A DNA stretch of 47,793 nucleotides from Alcanivorax jadensis T9 (lineage in GTDB: Bacteria; Pseudomonadota; Gammaproteobacteria; Pseudomonadales; Alcanivoracaceae), in assembly GCF_000756655.1 (NCBI RefSeq), contig NZ_ARXU01000018.1:1-47793 (forward strand). The letters run 5' to 3'. Below the pieces are notes generated by a model. It ran no database searches and had not been told where the DNA came from. It was given only the letters and a program-made list of their open reading frames with translations. The position numbers were made by a program, and so were the translations under genes. Shown here piece by piece: positions 18,104 to 28,073 of this stretch. The first letter of the stretch is position 1. Each line of letters starts with the position of its first letter.

Positions 18104-18120
18104 AGGGGTTCCTTTTTTTG

Positions 18121-18909
18121 TTATTCGCCGCAGGCGCGGCGTGCTTTTTCCACGTTCTCCCGCAGATGTTGCGGGTTGATGGTGCCGGCTATAATACTGC
18201 CGACGCCAGCGGTGCCAAGGATCTTGTTCATGCTTTCCTGCACCGGGTCCTTCCCCTGGTTGTGCAGATGGCCGCTGGCAAAGGCTTTCTTGATCAGGAT
18301 GCCCTTGTTCCGGGCGGCGGCATGTTCGATCACCGGTAGCTCTTCATCATGGGTCAGGTTGTAGGTGACCATGGCCACGTCCGCCTGGTTGAGGGTGTCG
18401 ATGCCGCCGGCCACGGTTTTGCTGGACATGCCGGTGGCGCGGATCAGGCCGGCCTTCTTCAGATCGTTCAGTGCATCCAGGGTGCCCATGTTGAGGACAT
18501 CCAGATCGTTGCCATCGGAATGCACCAGCACGCAATCCAGGTAGTCGGTGTTGAGTCGCTTGAGGCTGCGTTCCACCGAGGTGCGCACATGCTCCGGGGA
18601 GAAATCGAAGTGGCTGTCGCCGCTATCGTTGTCGAATTCCTCGCCCACCTTGGTAACGATGACCCAGTGCTGGCGATCCTGCAGCAGTTGCCCCAGTCGC
18701 TCTTCGCTGCGGCCATAGGCCGGTGCCGTGTCGATCAGGTTCAGGCCCAGATTCCGGGACTGGGCGATCAGTTCTATTACTGCCCGGTCATCGGGAATGG
18801 TGAAGGCGCCAGGATATTTCACCCCCTTGTCGCGGCCGATCTTCACCGTGCCCAGACCGAGAGCGCTGACGGTTAACCCTGTGTTGCCCAGCGGGCGCAT
18901 GAAGGACAT
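18121..18909 (-). CDS. Aldo/keto reductase family oxidoreductase
   Basis: 262-aa NADPH-dependent reductase with the TIM-barrel family motifs. NLIDTAPAYGRSEERLGQLL holds the conserved Asp/Tyr, a lysine lies in WVIVTKVGEEF, and VLVHSDGND replaces the usual LxH segment. Late GVGSIIAGTINPQHLRENV is the cofactor-binding end. ATG 18909 follows AGGAG; the longer frame to 18999 translates a REP element and is rejected. It lies downstream of an FAD oxidoreductase on the same strand with a paired REP element between, so co-transcription is possible but uncertain. Substrate unknown. Confidence 0.88.
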   Translation of the reverse strand: MSFMRPLGNTGLTVSALGLGTVKIGRDKGVKYPGAFTIPDDRAVIELIAQSRNLGLNLIDTAPAYGRSEERLGQLLQDRQHWVIVTKVGEEFDNDSGDSHFDFSPEHVRTSVERSLKRLNTDYLDCVLVHSDGNDLDVLNMGTLDALNDLKKAGLIRATGMSSKTVAGGIDTLNQADVAMVTYNLTHDEELPVIEHAAARNKGILIKKAFASGHLHNQGKDPVQESMNKILGTAGVGSIIAGTINPQHLRENVEKARRACGE

Positions 18910-18932
18910 TAAGACTCCTGAAACATTCTCGC

Positions 18933-19013
18933 TGTAGGAGCGCCGCTTGAGGCGCGAATTGTACTTGGGAAAGCCGTCGCAAGCAGTTTCGCGCCTCAAG
19001 CGGCGCTCCTACA
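18933..19013. repeat. Inverted pair of REP-like elements (TGTAGGAGC family)
   Basis: Left element 18933-18958 starts TGTAGGAGCGCCGCTTGAGG. The right element 18988-19013 is its exact reverse complement over 26 bp, with 29 bp between. Each arm also has internal symmetry (GCGCC...GGCGC). It resembles Pseudomonas REP units mobilised by RAYT transposases; no RAYT gene is in the window. Relatives lie at 21623-21758 and 35673-35698. Confidence 0.85.
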
Positions 19014-19021
19014 GAGGGTAA

Positions 19022-20215
19022 TTAAAAACAGCGGTGCCAGTACGGCACACCCATGGGCGCCTGTTCCAGCTCTGCCGGTACCGTTAACGGTGCCCCCGGC
19101 TCCAGCCCGCTCTCTTCCACCAGTGCCATCACTCTGTCGCCCAGATCCGGGGCCAGGGTGAGTTTGGTGGGCCAGGCGACGATCAGGTTGTGATCGCGGT
19201 GGGCGTAGGCGTTGTCCGGTTTTACCAGCGCCTGTTGTTTCGGTTCGGCGCGGGTCACGTTGAGGACGGCAAACTCGGCCTGGCTGAAATCGAGCCAGGG
19301 AAACAGCTGCTTTATTTCGGCACGGCCGGCGGCCAGTTGTTCCTGATCGCTGCGTTCCACGCCGCGCTCGGCCAGGTCGCCGCCCAGATACCAGACCACC
19401 TTGCCATCCGGGCAGTCATGGGTGGTCACGGTGAGCACCGGCTTGTTGCTGGTGCCGACGCAGTGGGCGTAAAGGCGGTGGCCCAGGTCGTGTTTCACCA
19501 GCAACATTTTCAGCGGGCGTAACTGGCTGTGTTCCTCGGGCAGCAGATGGGCCTGATGGGCGCCGTCCAGCAGTGCCGGGTTGCCATTGCCAGCGGACAG
19601 GATGGTCAGGGCCGGTTCGATACGCTGGCCATTGACGGTCACCGCATTCAGCCCTTTCTCTCCCCATTCCAGGGTATCGCGTCCCATATCGAAGGCCAGC
19701 AGGCGTTCACGCACCGGCGCGGCCAGGGCGTCGATCAGTGATTCGGTATTGATGACCAGGTCATCCAGCTTGTAGACATTGCCCTTGAAGGCTTTGTCCG
19801 CCAGGGCGGAAGGGAAATGGTCCCGCTTCAGTTTTTCGATGCGCCCGCGCAGCATCTTGCTGGCGAAGAAGTTGGTCATGCGCGAGGCCACCGAGCCACT
19901 GGACCACATGTGCTGGGTATCGCTGAGCACTTGCAGCTGGCGCAGGTCCACCGGATCGTCGCCGGCCATGGCGGCGCGCCACCGGTCCGGCATGGTGGCA
20001 ATGGATTCCGATTCACTGGACAGGTTGCCGCTCAGGGCATACTTGAGGCCGCCGTGGATAATGCCCTGGCTGGCCAGGGTCTGGTCGCCGCCCAGGGTGT
20101 CGGTTTCCAGCAGCAGGCACTGGTAACCGGCGGCGTTGAGCCGGTTGATCAGCCACAGGCCGGCAATGCCACCGCCGAAGATCAGAATGTCGGGTTTCAG
20201 AGGGGAGTGATTCAT
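19022..20215 (-). CDS. FAD-dependent oxidoreductase (DAO family)
   Basis: 397-aa flavoprotein. The N-terminal FAD-binding motif is ILIFGGGIAGLWLINRL (10-26), followed by an acidic strand end (LLLETDTLGG). The phrase TLASQGIIHGGLKYALSG is typical of the DAO superfamily, including glycerol-3-phosphate dehydrogenase-like proteins. No membrane segments or signal peptide. It is probably transcribed ahead of the aldo/keto reductase. Substrate cannot be predicted. Confidence 0.85.
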   Translation of the reverse strand: MNHSPLKPDILIFGGGIAGLWLINRLNAAGYQCLLLETDTLGGDQTLASQGIIHGGLKYALSGNLSSESESIATMPDRWRAAMAGDDPVDLRQLQVLSDTQHMWSSGSVASRMTNFFASKMLRGRIEKLKRDHFPSALADKAFKGNVYKLDDLVINTESLIDALAAPVRERLLAFDMGRDTLEWGEKGLNAVTVNGQRIEPALTILSAGNGNPALLDGAHQAHLLPEEHSQLRPLKMLLVKHDLGHRLYAHCVGTSNKPVLTVTTHDCPDGKVVWYLGGDLAERGVERSDQEQLAAGRAEIKQLFPWLDFSQAEFAVLNVTRAEPKQQALVKPDNAYAHRDHNLIVAWPTKLTLAPDLGDRVMALVEESGLEPGAPLTVPAELEQAPMGVPYWHRCF

Positions 20216-20240
20216 GGCTCACCATCGGAGAAAGTTGCCG

Positions 20241-20254
20241 CTATGCTAGCATAG
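20241..20254. promoter_or_regulatory. 14-bp perfect palindrome CTATGCTAGCATAG
   Basis: A perfectly symmetric sequence 26 bp upstream of the FAD oxidoreductase start, in the divergent gap with waaA. TATGCT on the minus strand also suits a -10 element, so it may be a promoter-overlapping operator. Confidence 0.4.
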
Positions 20255-20351
20255 GCTGCGCTGCGGGCACGCAAGCAGGCAACAGGCATGACCCTGGTTT
20301 TCCTGTAGCGTGATGCAGGCAAGCAGTCCTTACATCGAGACAAGAGCGCCT

Positions 20352-21611
20352 ATGCAAACCCTTTACTCCTTTCTTTGGTATTTACTGCTTCCGTTACTGT
20401 TTTTACGCCTGTGGCTGCGCGGTCGGCAGGCGCCGGCCTATCGTCAGCGCTGGAAGGAACGCATGGCCTGGGGATATCGCCCCGGCACCCTGAAAAACAG
20501 TATCTGGGTGCATGCGGTGTCGGTGGGGGAAACCCTGGCGGCGGTGCCGATGATCGAGCGGTTGCTGGCGGATTATCCGGATACGCCACTGCTGGTGACC
20601 ACGACGACACCCACCGGTTCGGAGCGGGTGAAAGCCCTGTTCGGAGATCGGGTGACCCATGTCTATTGTCCCTGGGAATTGCCCACTGCGCTGAATCGCT
20701 TCCTGCGTGCCTTTGATCCAAAAACGGTGATCGTGCTGGAAACCGAACTGTGGCCGAACCTGTGTGCGGCGGTGAAACGTCACGGTGCCAAACTGATGTT
20801 GATGAACGGGCGCTTGTCGGAGAAAAGCTATCGGGGCTACCGCAAGCTTCCCCGCCTGGTGCGACCGATGATGGCGCGCTTCGATGCCCTGGCGGTGCAG
20901 ACGCCGGTGGAACGGGAGCGTTATATCGCCCTGGGTGCCTGGCCGGAACGGGTGCATGCCATCGGCAGCGTGAAATTCGACATGAGCCTGGACGATACGG
21001 TCCGGCAGGCGGCGGCGAGCTTGCGTGGGGAGATTGGCGAGCGACCGGTGTGGATCGCTGCCAGTACTCACCCCGGCGAGGATGAGCCTGTACTGGCAGC
21101 CCACCAGGCATTGCGGCAAGTACTGCCCAATGCGCTGCTGGTGCTGGTGCCCCGGCATCCGGAACGGTTCGACAGCGTAGCGCAATTGATTCGCCAGCAG
21201 GGGCTCGAACTGGCCCGGCGCAGCAGGCAGGAGGCTATCGCTGCCGACACCCGGGTTTACCTGGCCGATACCATGGGCGAACTGCTTATGCTGTTCGGTG
21301 TCGCGGATGTGGCGTTTGTGGGTGGCTCGCTGGTGCCGGTGGGCGGACACAATTTGCTGGAGCCTGCCGGCTGGGGCAAGCCGGTCGTCACCGGGCCCCA
21401 CCTGCACAATTTTACCGCCATCGCCGGACTGCTGGATGACGCCGACGCCCTGGCTCTGGTGGATAATGCGGATGCTCTGGCCATCGCCCTGCAGGCGCTG
21501 TTCCGTTATCCGGAACAACGCCAGCGTCAGGGGCAGGCGGCAGCGGCGGTGGTGGAAGCCAATCGTGGGGCGCTGGAGAAAGGGCTTGAACTGATTAGTG
21601 AACAGTTATAG
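20352..21611 (+). CDS. waaA: 3-deoxy-D-manno-octulosonic acid (Kdo) transferase
   Basis: 419-aa inner-membrane-anchored GT30 glycosyltransferase that adds Kdo to lipid IVA in lipopolysaccharide synthesis. An N-terminal hydrophobic anchor (5-21) precedes the catalytic base E60 in WVHAVSVGET. VLETELWPNL, LMNGRLSEKSYRGY and the donor-site segment FVGGSLVPVGGHNLLEPAGWGKPV are all characteristic. Start 20352 (MQTLYSFLWY) matches the family N-terminus better than the upstream ATG at 20310. Whether one or two Kdo residues are added cannot be told. Confidence 0.96.
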   Translation: MQTLYSFLWYLLLPLLFLRLWLRGRQAPAYRQRWKERMAWGYRPGTLKNSIWVHAVSVGETLAAVPMIERLLADYPDTPLLVTTTTPTGSERVKALFGDRVTHVYCPWELPTALNRFLRAFDPKTVIVLETELWPNLCAAVKRHGAKLMLMNGRLSEKSYRGYRKLPRLVRPMMARFDALAVQTPVERERYIALGAWPERVHAIGSVKFDMSLDDTVRQAAASLRGEIGERPVWIAASTHPGEDEPVLAAHQALRQVLPNALLVLVPRHPERFDSVAQLIRQQGLELARRSRQEAIAADTRVYLADTMGELLMLFGVADVAFVGGSLVPVGGHNLLEPAGWGKPVVTGPHLHNFTAIAGLLDDADALALVDNADALAIALQALFRYPEQRQRQGQAAAAVVEANRGALEKGLELISEQL

Positions 21612-21622
21612 ATAGGGCTGTT

Positions 21623-21758
21623 GTAGGAGCCATGCTCGCATGGCGAACCCCTCGAAATGAGGTGAAAGCACCGCAAAGCGAGAAGGCGTATCCGATTCCT
21701 AAAGTGAGATTCGGGGAATGCTGCAACGCCTTTTCCTCGCTCAAGCATGGCTCCTACA
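21623..21758. repeat. Inverted TGTAGGAGCCATGC repeat pair
   Basis: The left end TGTAGGAGCCATGCTCGC (from 21623) and right end GCTCAAGCATGGCTCCTACA (21739-21758) are inverted copies of a REP-like unit sharing TGTAGGAGC with the elements at 18933-19013. About 95 bp of unrelated sequence lies between. The pair fills the gap between convergent waaA and tolC. Confidence 0.75.
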
Positions 21759-21766
21759 TTGCTCTT

Positions 21767-23173
21767 TCAGTACCGCGCGTCCGGCACCAGCGCGTCGCTG
21801 CGGCCTTCCAGATCCGGTTGGTAGATGTTCAGGGTGTTGGTGTCCGAGAGCCACTGGTTGATGCCTGCCAGGTCTCCCTGCTGAAGGTCACCGGTGGTGG
21901 ATTTCAGGGTCAGGGAGTTGATGATGTAGTCGTAGCGGGCATTGGCGTAGTCGCGTTCGGCGGCGAACAGCGCCTGCTGGGCGTTGAGCACGTCCACCAC
22001 ATTACGGGTGCCTACCTCGTAACCGGATTGGGTGGCTTCCAGGGCTGAACGAGCGGAGCGGATGGCCTGCTTGCGGGCGCTTACGCGCAGGGCATCGGAC
22101 TCCACTGTGCGGTAGGCGCTGCGGGACTGCTGAATGATATCGCGCAGGGCCTGCTGGTATTGGTAGACCGCAGCATCTGCACGCAGGGCGGCTTCTTTGC
22201 GACGGCTGTTGAGGCCACCGCCCTGAAACAGAGGCATGGTGACTTCTACCCCGATCTGTTTGGTGTCGCTGTCCGGGTTGACCCCGGTAGCAAAGCCTGT
22301 GGCGCTATTGTCTTCAGGGATGGAGTTGGCGTTCTGGTACTGGGCAACAAATTGAACCTGGGGAAGCTGGGCTCCCAACTGGCGTTTGGCCGTTTTTTCT
22401 GTCAGTTCGGAATTATACCGGGCGGCCAGAACCTGGGGGTTTTGGGACTGGGCCTTGTCGATCCAGTCATTCATGTCGGCCGGTTGCGGGCCTTTCATGG
22501 GCAGTTCGTCTTTGAGTTCAGAGAGGGTTTCCCAGCGTTGACCGCTCAGCGATTCAAGCTGATCGCGGGCGATGTCATATTGTTGCTGGGCGACAATCAG
22601 GTTCACCCGGGTCAAGTCATAGGTGGCCTGGGCTTCTTCCACATCGGTGGCGGGCACCAGTCCCACATCGAAACGTTCCTGGGTCTGTTCCAGTTGTCGG
22701 CCGATGGCTTTTTCTTCGGCCTTGGCGGAAACCAGGGTGTCCCAGGCGCGCAGGACACCGAAGTAGCCCTGGGCCACGCGCAGGACAAAATCCTGTCGGG
22801 CCTGTTGGAAATTGGCCTGGGCAATATCGGTGCTCGACTTGGCTTCTTTGTAGCCGTACCAGGCATCCATGCGGAACAATGGTTGCGTCAGTTGCACCGT
22901 GGTGGTCTCGGTGCCGAATTCCTGGGTGACGCCCAAGTCCTTCAATTCACGCTCTGTGTCATACCGGCCGTAAGTGGCGGAAACAGTGGGGAACAATGCC
23001 GCGCGGCCTTGCACCAGCAGTTGCTGGTCCGCGTCCCAGCTCATGCGGGCGGCTCGCCAGGTGCCGTCATAGCTCCAGGCGGCGTTGGCGATCTCGACCA
23101 GATCGGCGGCGTGGACGGAACTGGCCAGTGAGGTCAGCATGAGAACGAGGATCTTGGTTGGGCTGCGCTTCAT
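21767..23173 (-). CDS. tolC: TolC family outer membrane channel protein
   Basis: 468-aa outer-membrane/periplasmic trimeric exit duct for type I secretion and efflux. A signal peptide covers about 1-22 (LVLMLTSLASSVHAAD). Two similar long helical repeats follow, typified by AQVQFVAQYQN and YEVGTRNVVDVLNAQQALFAAERDYANARYDYI, the latter being the classic TolC C-terminal repeat. It is divergent from thiC as in Pseudomonas, and converges on waaA. No membrane-fusion protein or pump gene is adjacent, so it probably serves several systems. Confidence 0.94.
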   Translation of the reverse strand: MKRSPTKILVLMLTSLASSVHAADLVEIANAAWSYDGTWRAARMSWDADQQLLVQGRAALFPTVSATYGRYDTERELKDLGVTQEFGTETTTVQLTQPLFRMDAWYGYKEAKSSTDIAQANFQQARQDFVLRVAQGYFGVLRAWDTLVSAKAEEKAIGRQLEQTQERFDVGLVPATDVEEAQATYDLTRVNLIVAQQQYDIARDQLESLSGQRWETLSELKDELPMKGPQPADMNDWIDKAQSQNPQVLAARYNSELTEKTAKRQLGAQLPQVQFVAQYQNANSIPEDNSATGFATGVNPDSDTKQIGVEVTMPLFQGGGLNSRRKEAALRADAAVYQYQQALRDIIQQSRSAYRTVESDALRVSARKQAIRSARSALEATQSGYEVGTRNVVDVLNAQQALFAAERDYANARYDYIINSLTLKSTTGDLQQGDLAGINQWLSDTNTLNIYQPDLEGRSDALVPDARY

Positions 23174-23278
23174 TCTGGTGCACTCTTTCCTGGGTGAGTT
23201 TGGTCATTATAGTACTGGGTGGTACAGAAAATTGATACGGCTTCTGTCACACCAGTGTCGCGGTTGTTTGGCCGATAG

Positions 23279-25837
<2,559 letters not shown>

Positions 25838-25841
<4 letters not shown>

Positions 25842-26299
25842 AACGCCGCGATCGCTACCGGCTGGATTTTCGGGCCCTGATGAGCCAGTGCGAGGAAAAC
25901 TACGCCCGCATGCTGCCGTTGATGAACGCCATGGGTGAGCGCGACAGCATGGATGTGGAGCTGGGTCACACCCAGCATACTCATACCTTGCAACTGCGGG
26001 TGCTGGAACGCTCCCCTTATACCACCACCGTACGCCTGGAAGACCAGGAGTTGCTGGATGTGTTGCCGGCCTCACGCCTGACCGTGCGGCTGTATCACGA
26101 TGCGCGCCTGGCTGAAGTCACCGAGGCGCGTCCTTTTCGGCGGGTCAATGCCCGCTATGCCTATCCCAATCGCCATATGCACCAGCGTGATGAAAAAGTG
26201 CAGTGGAACCGTTTCCTGGCCGAGTGGTTGCGCCATGTCCACGACCATGGTCGTGATGCCGGCAACGGCTGGCGACAGCAGGTGACCGGTAATTCCTGA
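25838..26299 (+). CDS. DUF1249 family protein
   Basis: 153-aa cytoplasmic protein of unknown function (E. coli YqiB-like). Conserved features include YRLDFRALMSQCEENYARMLPLM at the N-terminus, RLTVRLYHDARLAEV, and the C-terminal QRDEKVQWNRFLAEWLRHV. Starts at 25838 in a 4-bp ATGA overlap with nudF. Its fixed position between nudF and cpdA in gammaproteobacteria suggests a nucleotide- or signal-related role, which is unproven. Confidence 0.9.
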
Positions 26300-26397
26300 A
26301 GGTAGCTGTAAAGAATTGCTAACCATGTCCTGATCTTGGACGTCTTTCCTAGAAAAGTGCCATCATCTTGGTTATAAGTGATCAATGAGCGTTGAGG

Positions 26398-26417
26398 GAA
26401 TGCTCGGGAGAGCATTC
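26398..26417 (+). promoter_or_regulatory. Leader hairpin with GGGA loop upstream of cpdA
   Basis: Perfect 8-bp stem GAATGCTC / GAGCATTC with loop GGGA, about 48 bp before the cpdA start. A GGA in a hairpin loop followed by more GGA motifs near the start codon is a pattern bound by CsrA/RsmA proteins. The loop also fits a GNRA tetraloop. Function is not established. The rest of the 165-bp gap shows no CRP-like site. Confidence 0.4.
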
Positions 26418-26464
26418 GGTGCCTCCCAAACGGGAATAATAAATCGAGGACGGGAGCGGGGATC

Positions 26465-27271
26465 TTGACGCAGCAGTTGCAGCCCCTTCGAGTGGTGCAG
26501 TTATCAGACTGCCATCTGTTTGCCGATACACAAGGCAAGCTGTTGGGCCTGAATACCCAGTTCAGTCTGGATAAGGTGTTGGAGCTGATCCGTGGTGAGC
26601 AGCCCAGCCCGGACCTGATTCTGGCCACCGGAGATCTGTCTCAGGATGCTTCCTTCGAGTCGTATCAGCGGCTGGAGCAGGCTCTTTCCGGCTTCCCTGC
26701 GCCGGTGTACTGGCTGGAAGGCAATCACGACAAGCCCGCCCCCATGCTCCAGGCCCTGGATTGCCATCGCGAGCGGATCAGTCCCTGTGTGCTGGAGATT
26801 GGTAACTGGACCATCATCATGCTCGACTCCACCATCCCCGGTGAAGTCCCTGGCGACCTGTTTGACGAAGACCTGAAATTTCTGGATGACGCTCTGGCCA
26901 ACGCCCGAGGTGAACACCTGATGGTGTGTCTGCATCACCATCCGGTGCCGATGGAGTGTGCCTGGCTGGACACCCAGGTGGTGGGTAGTGCCGAGCAGTT
27001 TTTCGCCGTCATCGACCGCCACCCCCGTGTGCGCGCCATCATCTGGGGCCATGTGCACCAGGAATATGATGACCTGCGCAACGGCGTGCGCCTGCTGGCC
27101 GTGCCCAGCACCTGCGTGCAGTTCAAACCGAAAAGCGAAGACTTCGCCGTGGACGACAGCAACCCCGGCTATCGCTGGCTGGACCTGTACCCGGACGGCC
27201 GCATTGACACCGCCGTCAGCCGGGTGGAGGGGATTACCTTTGAGGTGGACTTCTCGGTAAAGGGCTACTGA
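26465..27271 (+). CDS. cpdA: 3',5'-cyclic-AMP phosphodiesterase
   Basis: 268-aa class III phosphodiesterase that lowers cAMP. Metal-binding motifs in order are D15-x-H17 (QLSDCHLF), GD at D57 (LATGDLSQD), GNHD at 86-89, HHHP near 160 and GHVH near 198. The start appears to be TTG 26465, with GGGAGCGGGG before it; no ATG fits better. It stands in the conserved DUF1249-cpdA-yqiA-parE order. The rare start codon and structured leader suggest low or regulated translation (inference). Confidence 0.94.
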   Translation: MTQQLQPLRVVQLSDCHLFADTQGKLLGLNTQFSLDKVLELIRGEQPSPDLILATGDLSQDASFESYQRLEQALSGFPAPVYWLEGNHDKPAPMLQALDCHRERISPCVLEIGNWTIIMLDSTIPGEVPGDLFDEDLKFLDDALANARGEHLMVCLHHHPVPMECAWLDTQVVGSAEQFFAVIDRHPRVRAIIWGHVHQEYDDLRNGVRLLAVPSTCVQFKPKSEDFAVDDSNPGYRWLDLYPDGRIDTAVSRVEGITFEVDFSVKGY

Positions 27272-27272
27272 T

Positions 27273-27389
27273 TAATTGAAAATGGATAATTGATAACTAA
27301 AAACCTCGAATCCTGAATTGATAATGGACAACTTGTCCGGGGCCTGAGAGGCTCTTTCGTCATCAATTATCCATTCTCAATTATCAATT
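27273..27389. repeat. Inverted word repeat (AATTGATAA type)
   Basis: The left arm (27273-27297) and right arm (27361-27389) are near-tandem runs of AATTGATAA / ATGGATAAT words in opposite orientation. AATGGATAATTGAT (27281-27294) pairs exactly with 27362-27375, a 14-bp perfect stem across a 67-bp centre. The left arm starts one base after the cpdA stop and the right arm ends 12 bp before yqiA. A single arm recurs at 17751-17784. Confidence 0.85.
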
Positions 27390-27400
27390 GGCTCTTCATC

Positions 27401-27991
27401 ATGTCGGTTCCCGAAACCTCTCTCATCTACGTTCACGGCTTCAACAGCTCCCCAGCGTCCCACAAGGCGGGCCTGTTGCGAGAGGTGTTCGAACGCGCTG
27501 GCTGTCCTGAGCGGTTGCACGTGCCCGCGCTGCCGGTGGAGCCCAAGGCGGCCATGGCGGAGCTGGATGCGGTGATTGCCGGGGCCGGGCCGGTGGCGTT
27601 GCTGGGCTCATCCCTGGGGGGCTTCTATGCCACCTGGCTGGCTGAGCATCATGATTTGCAGGCGGTAATCGTAAATCCTGCCGTTCGACCCTGGCGACTA
27701 CTGGACAAATACACAGGTATCCAGCATAACTATCACACTGGCGAGGCCTGGGAATTCAACCCGGCCTGGCTGGACGAGCTGAAGCGCTATGAAGTGCCGG
27801 CCATCAGCCAGCCGGAAAACCTGCTTCTGCTCACCCAGACCGGCGATGAAACCCTCGACTGGGAAGACGGCTGGGACTATTACGGGGACTGCCACCGCTA
27901 TTGCGGCTTGGGTGGCAGCCACGGCTTTGATAACTTTGACGCCTTCATTCCGCTGATACTGCGGTTTTGTGGTATTGAAATACACGCCTGA
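27401..27991 (+). CDS. yqiA: YqiA/YcfP family esterase
   Basis: 196-aa alpha/beta hydrolase. The N-terminal IYVHGFNSSPASHKA (9-23) is the oxyanion region, nucleophile S71 sits in LLGSSLGGFYATWLA, and NPAVRPWRLLDKYTG is a family segment. The catalytic histidine is probably in GGSHGFDNFD near the end. E. coli YqiA hydrolyses palmitoyl-CoA and short esters. ATG 27401 has only a weak ribosome-binding sequence, because the word repeat extends almost to it. Confidence 0.92.
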   Translation: MSVPETSLIYVHGFNSSPASHKAGLLREVFERAGCPERLHVPALPVEPKAAMAELDAVIAGAGPVALLGSSLGGFYATWLAEHHDLQAVIVNPAVRPWRLLDKYTGIQHNYHTGEAWEFNPAWLDELKRYEVPAISQPENLLLLTQTGDETLDWEDGWDYYGDCHRYCGLGGSHGFDNFDAFIPLILRFCGIEIHA

Positions 27992-28000
27992 TGCCCGAGG

Positions 28001-28066
28001 CCAGACGCCAGACGCTTGATCCTGCCAAGCGTTCAGCGTCTGGCGTCATGCGTCTGGCGCTTCTGG
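28001..28066. repeat. Inverted word repeat (GCCAGACGC type)
   Basis: The left arm CCAGACGCCAGACGCTTGA (28001-28019) faces the right arm at 28028-28066, made of GCGTCTGGCGTCATGCGTC and TGGCGCTTCTGG. The stem is long and the centre short. It occupies the yqiA-parE gap and its right arm ends eight bases before the parE start codon. Confidence 0.8.
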
Positions 28067-28073
28067 AAACTCT

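Noticed and set aside
18910-18999. N-terminal extension of the aldo/keto reductase to 18999
   Set aside because: It would translate a REP element and lacks a ribosome-binding site; AGGAG supports the start at 18909.
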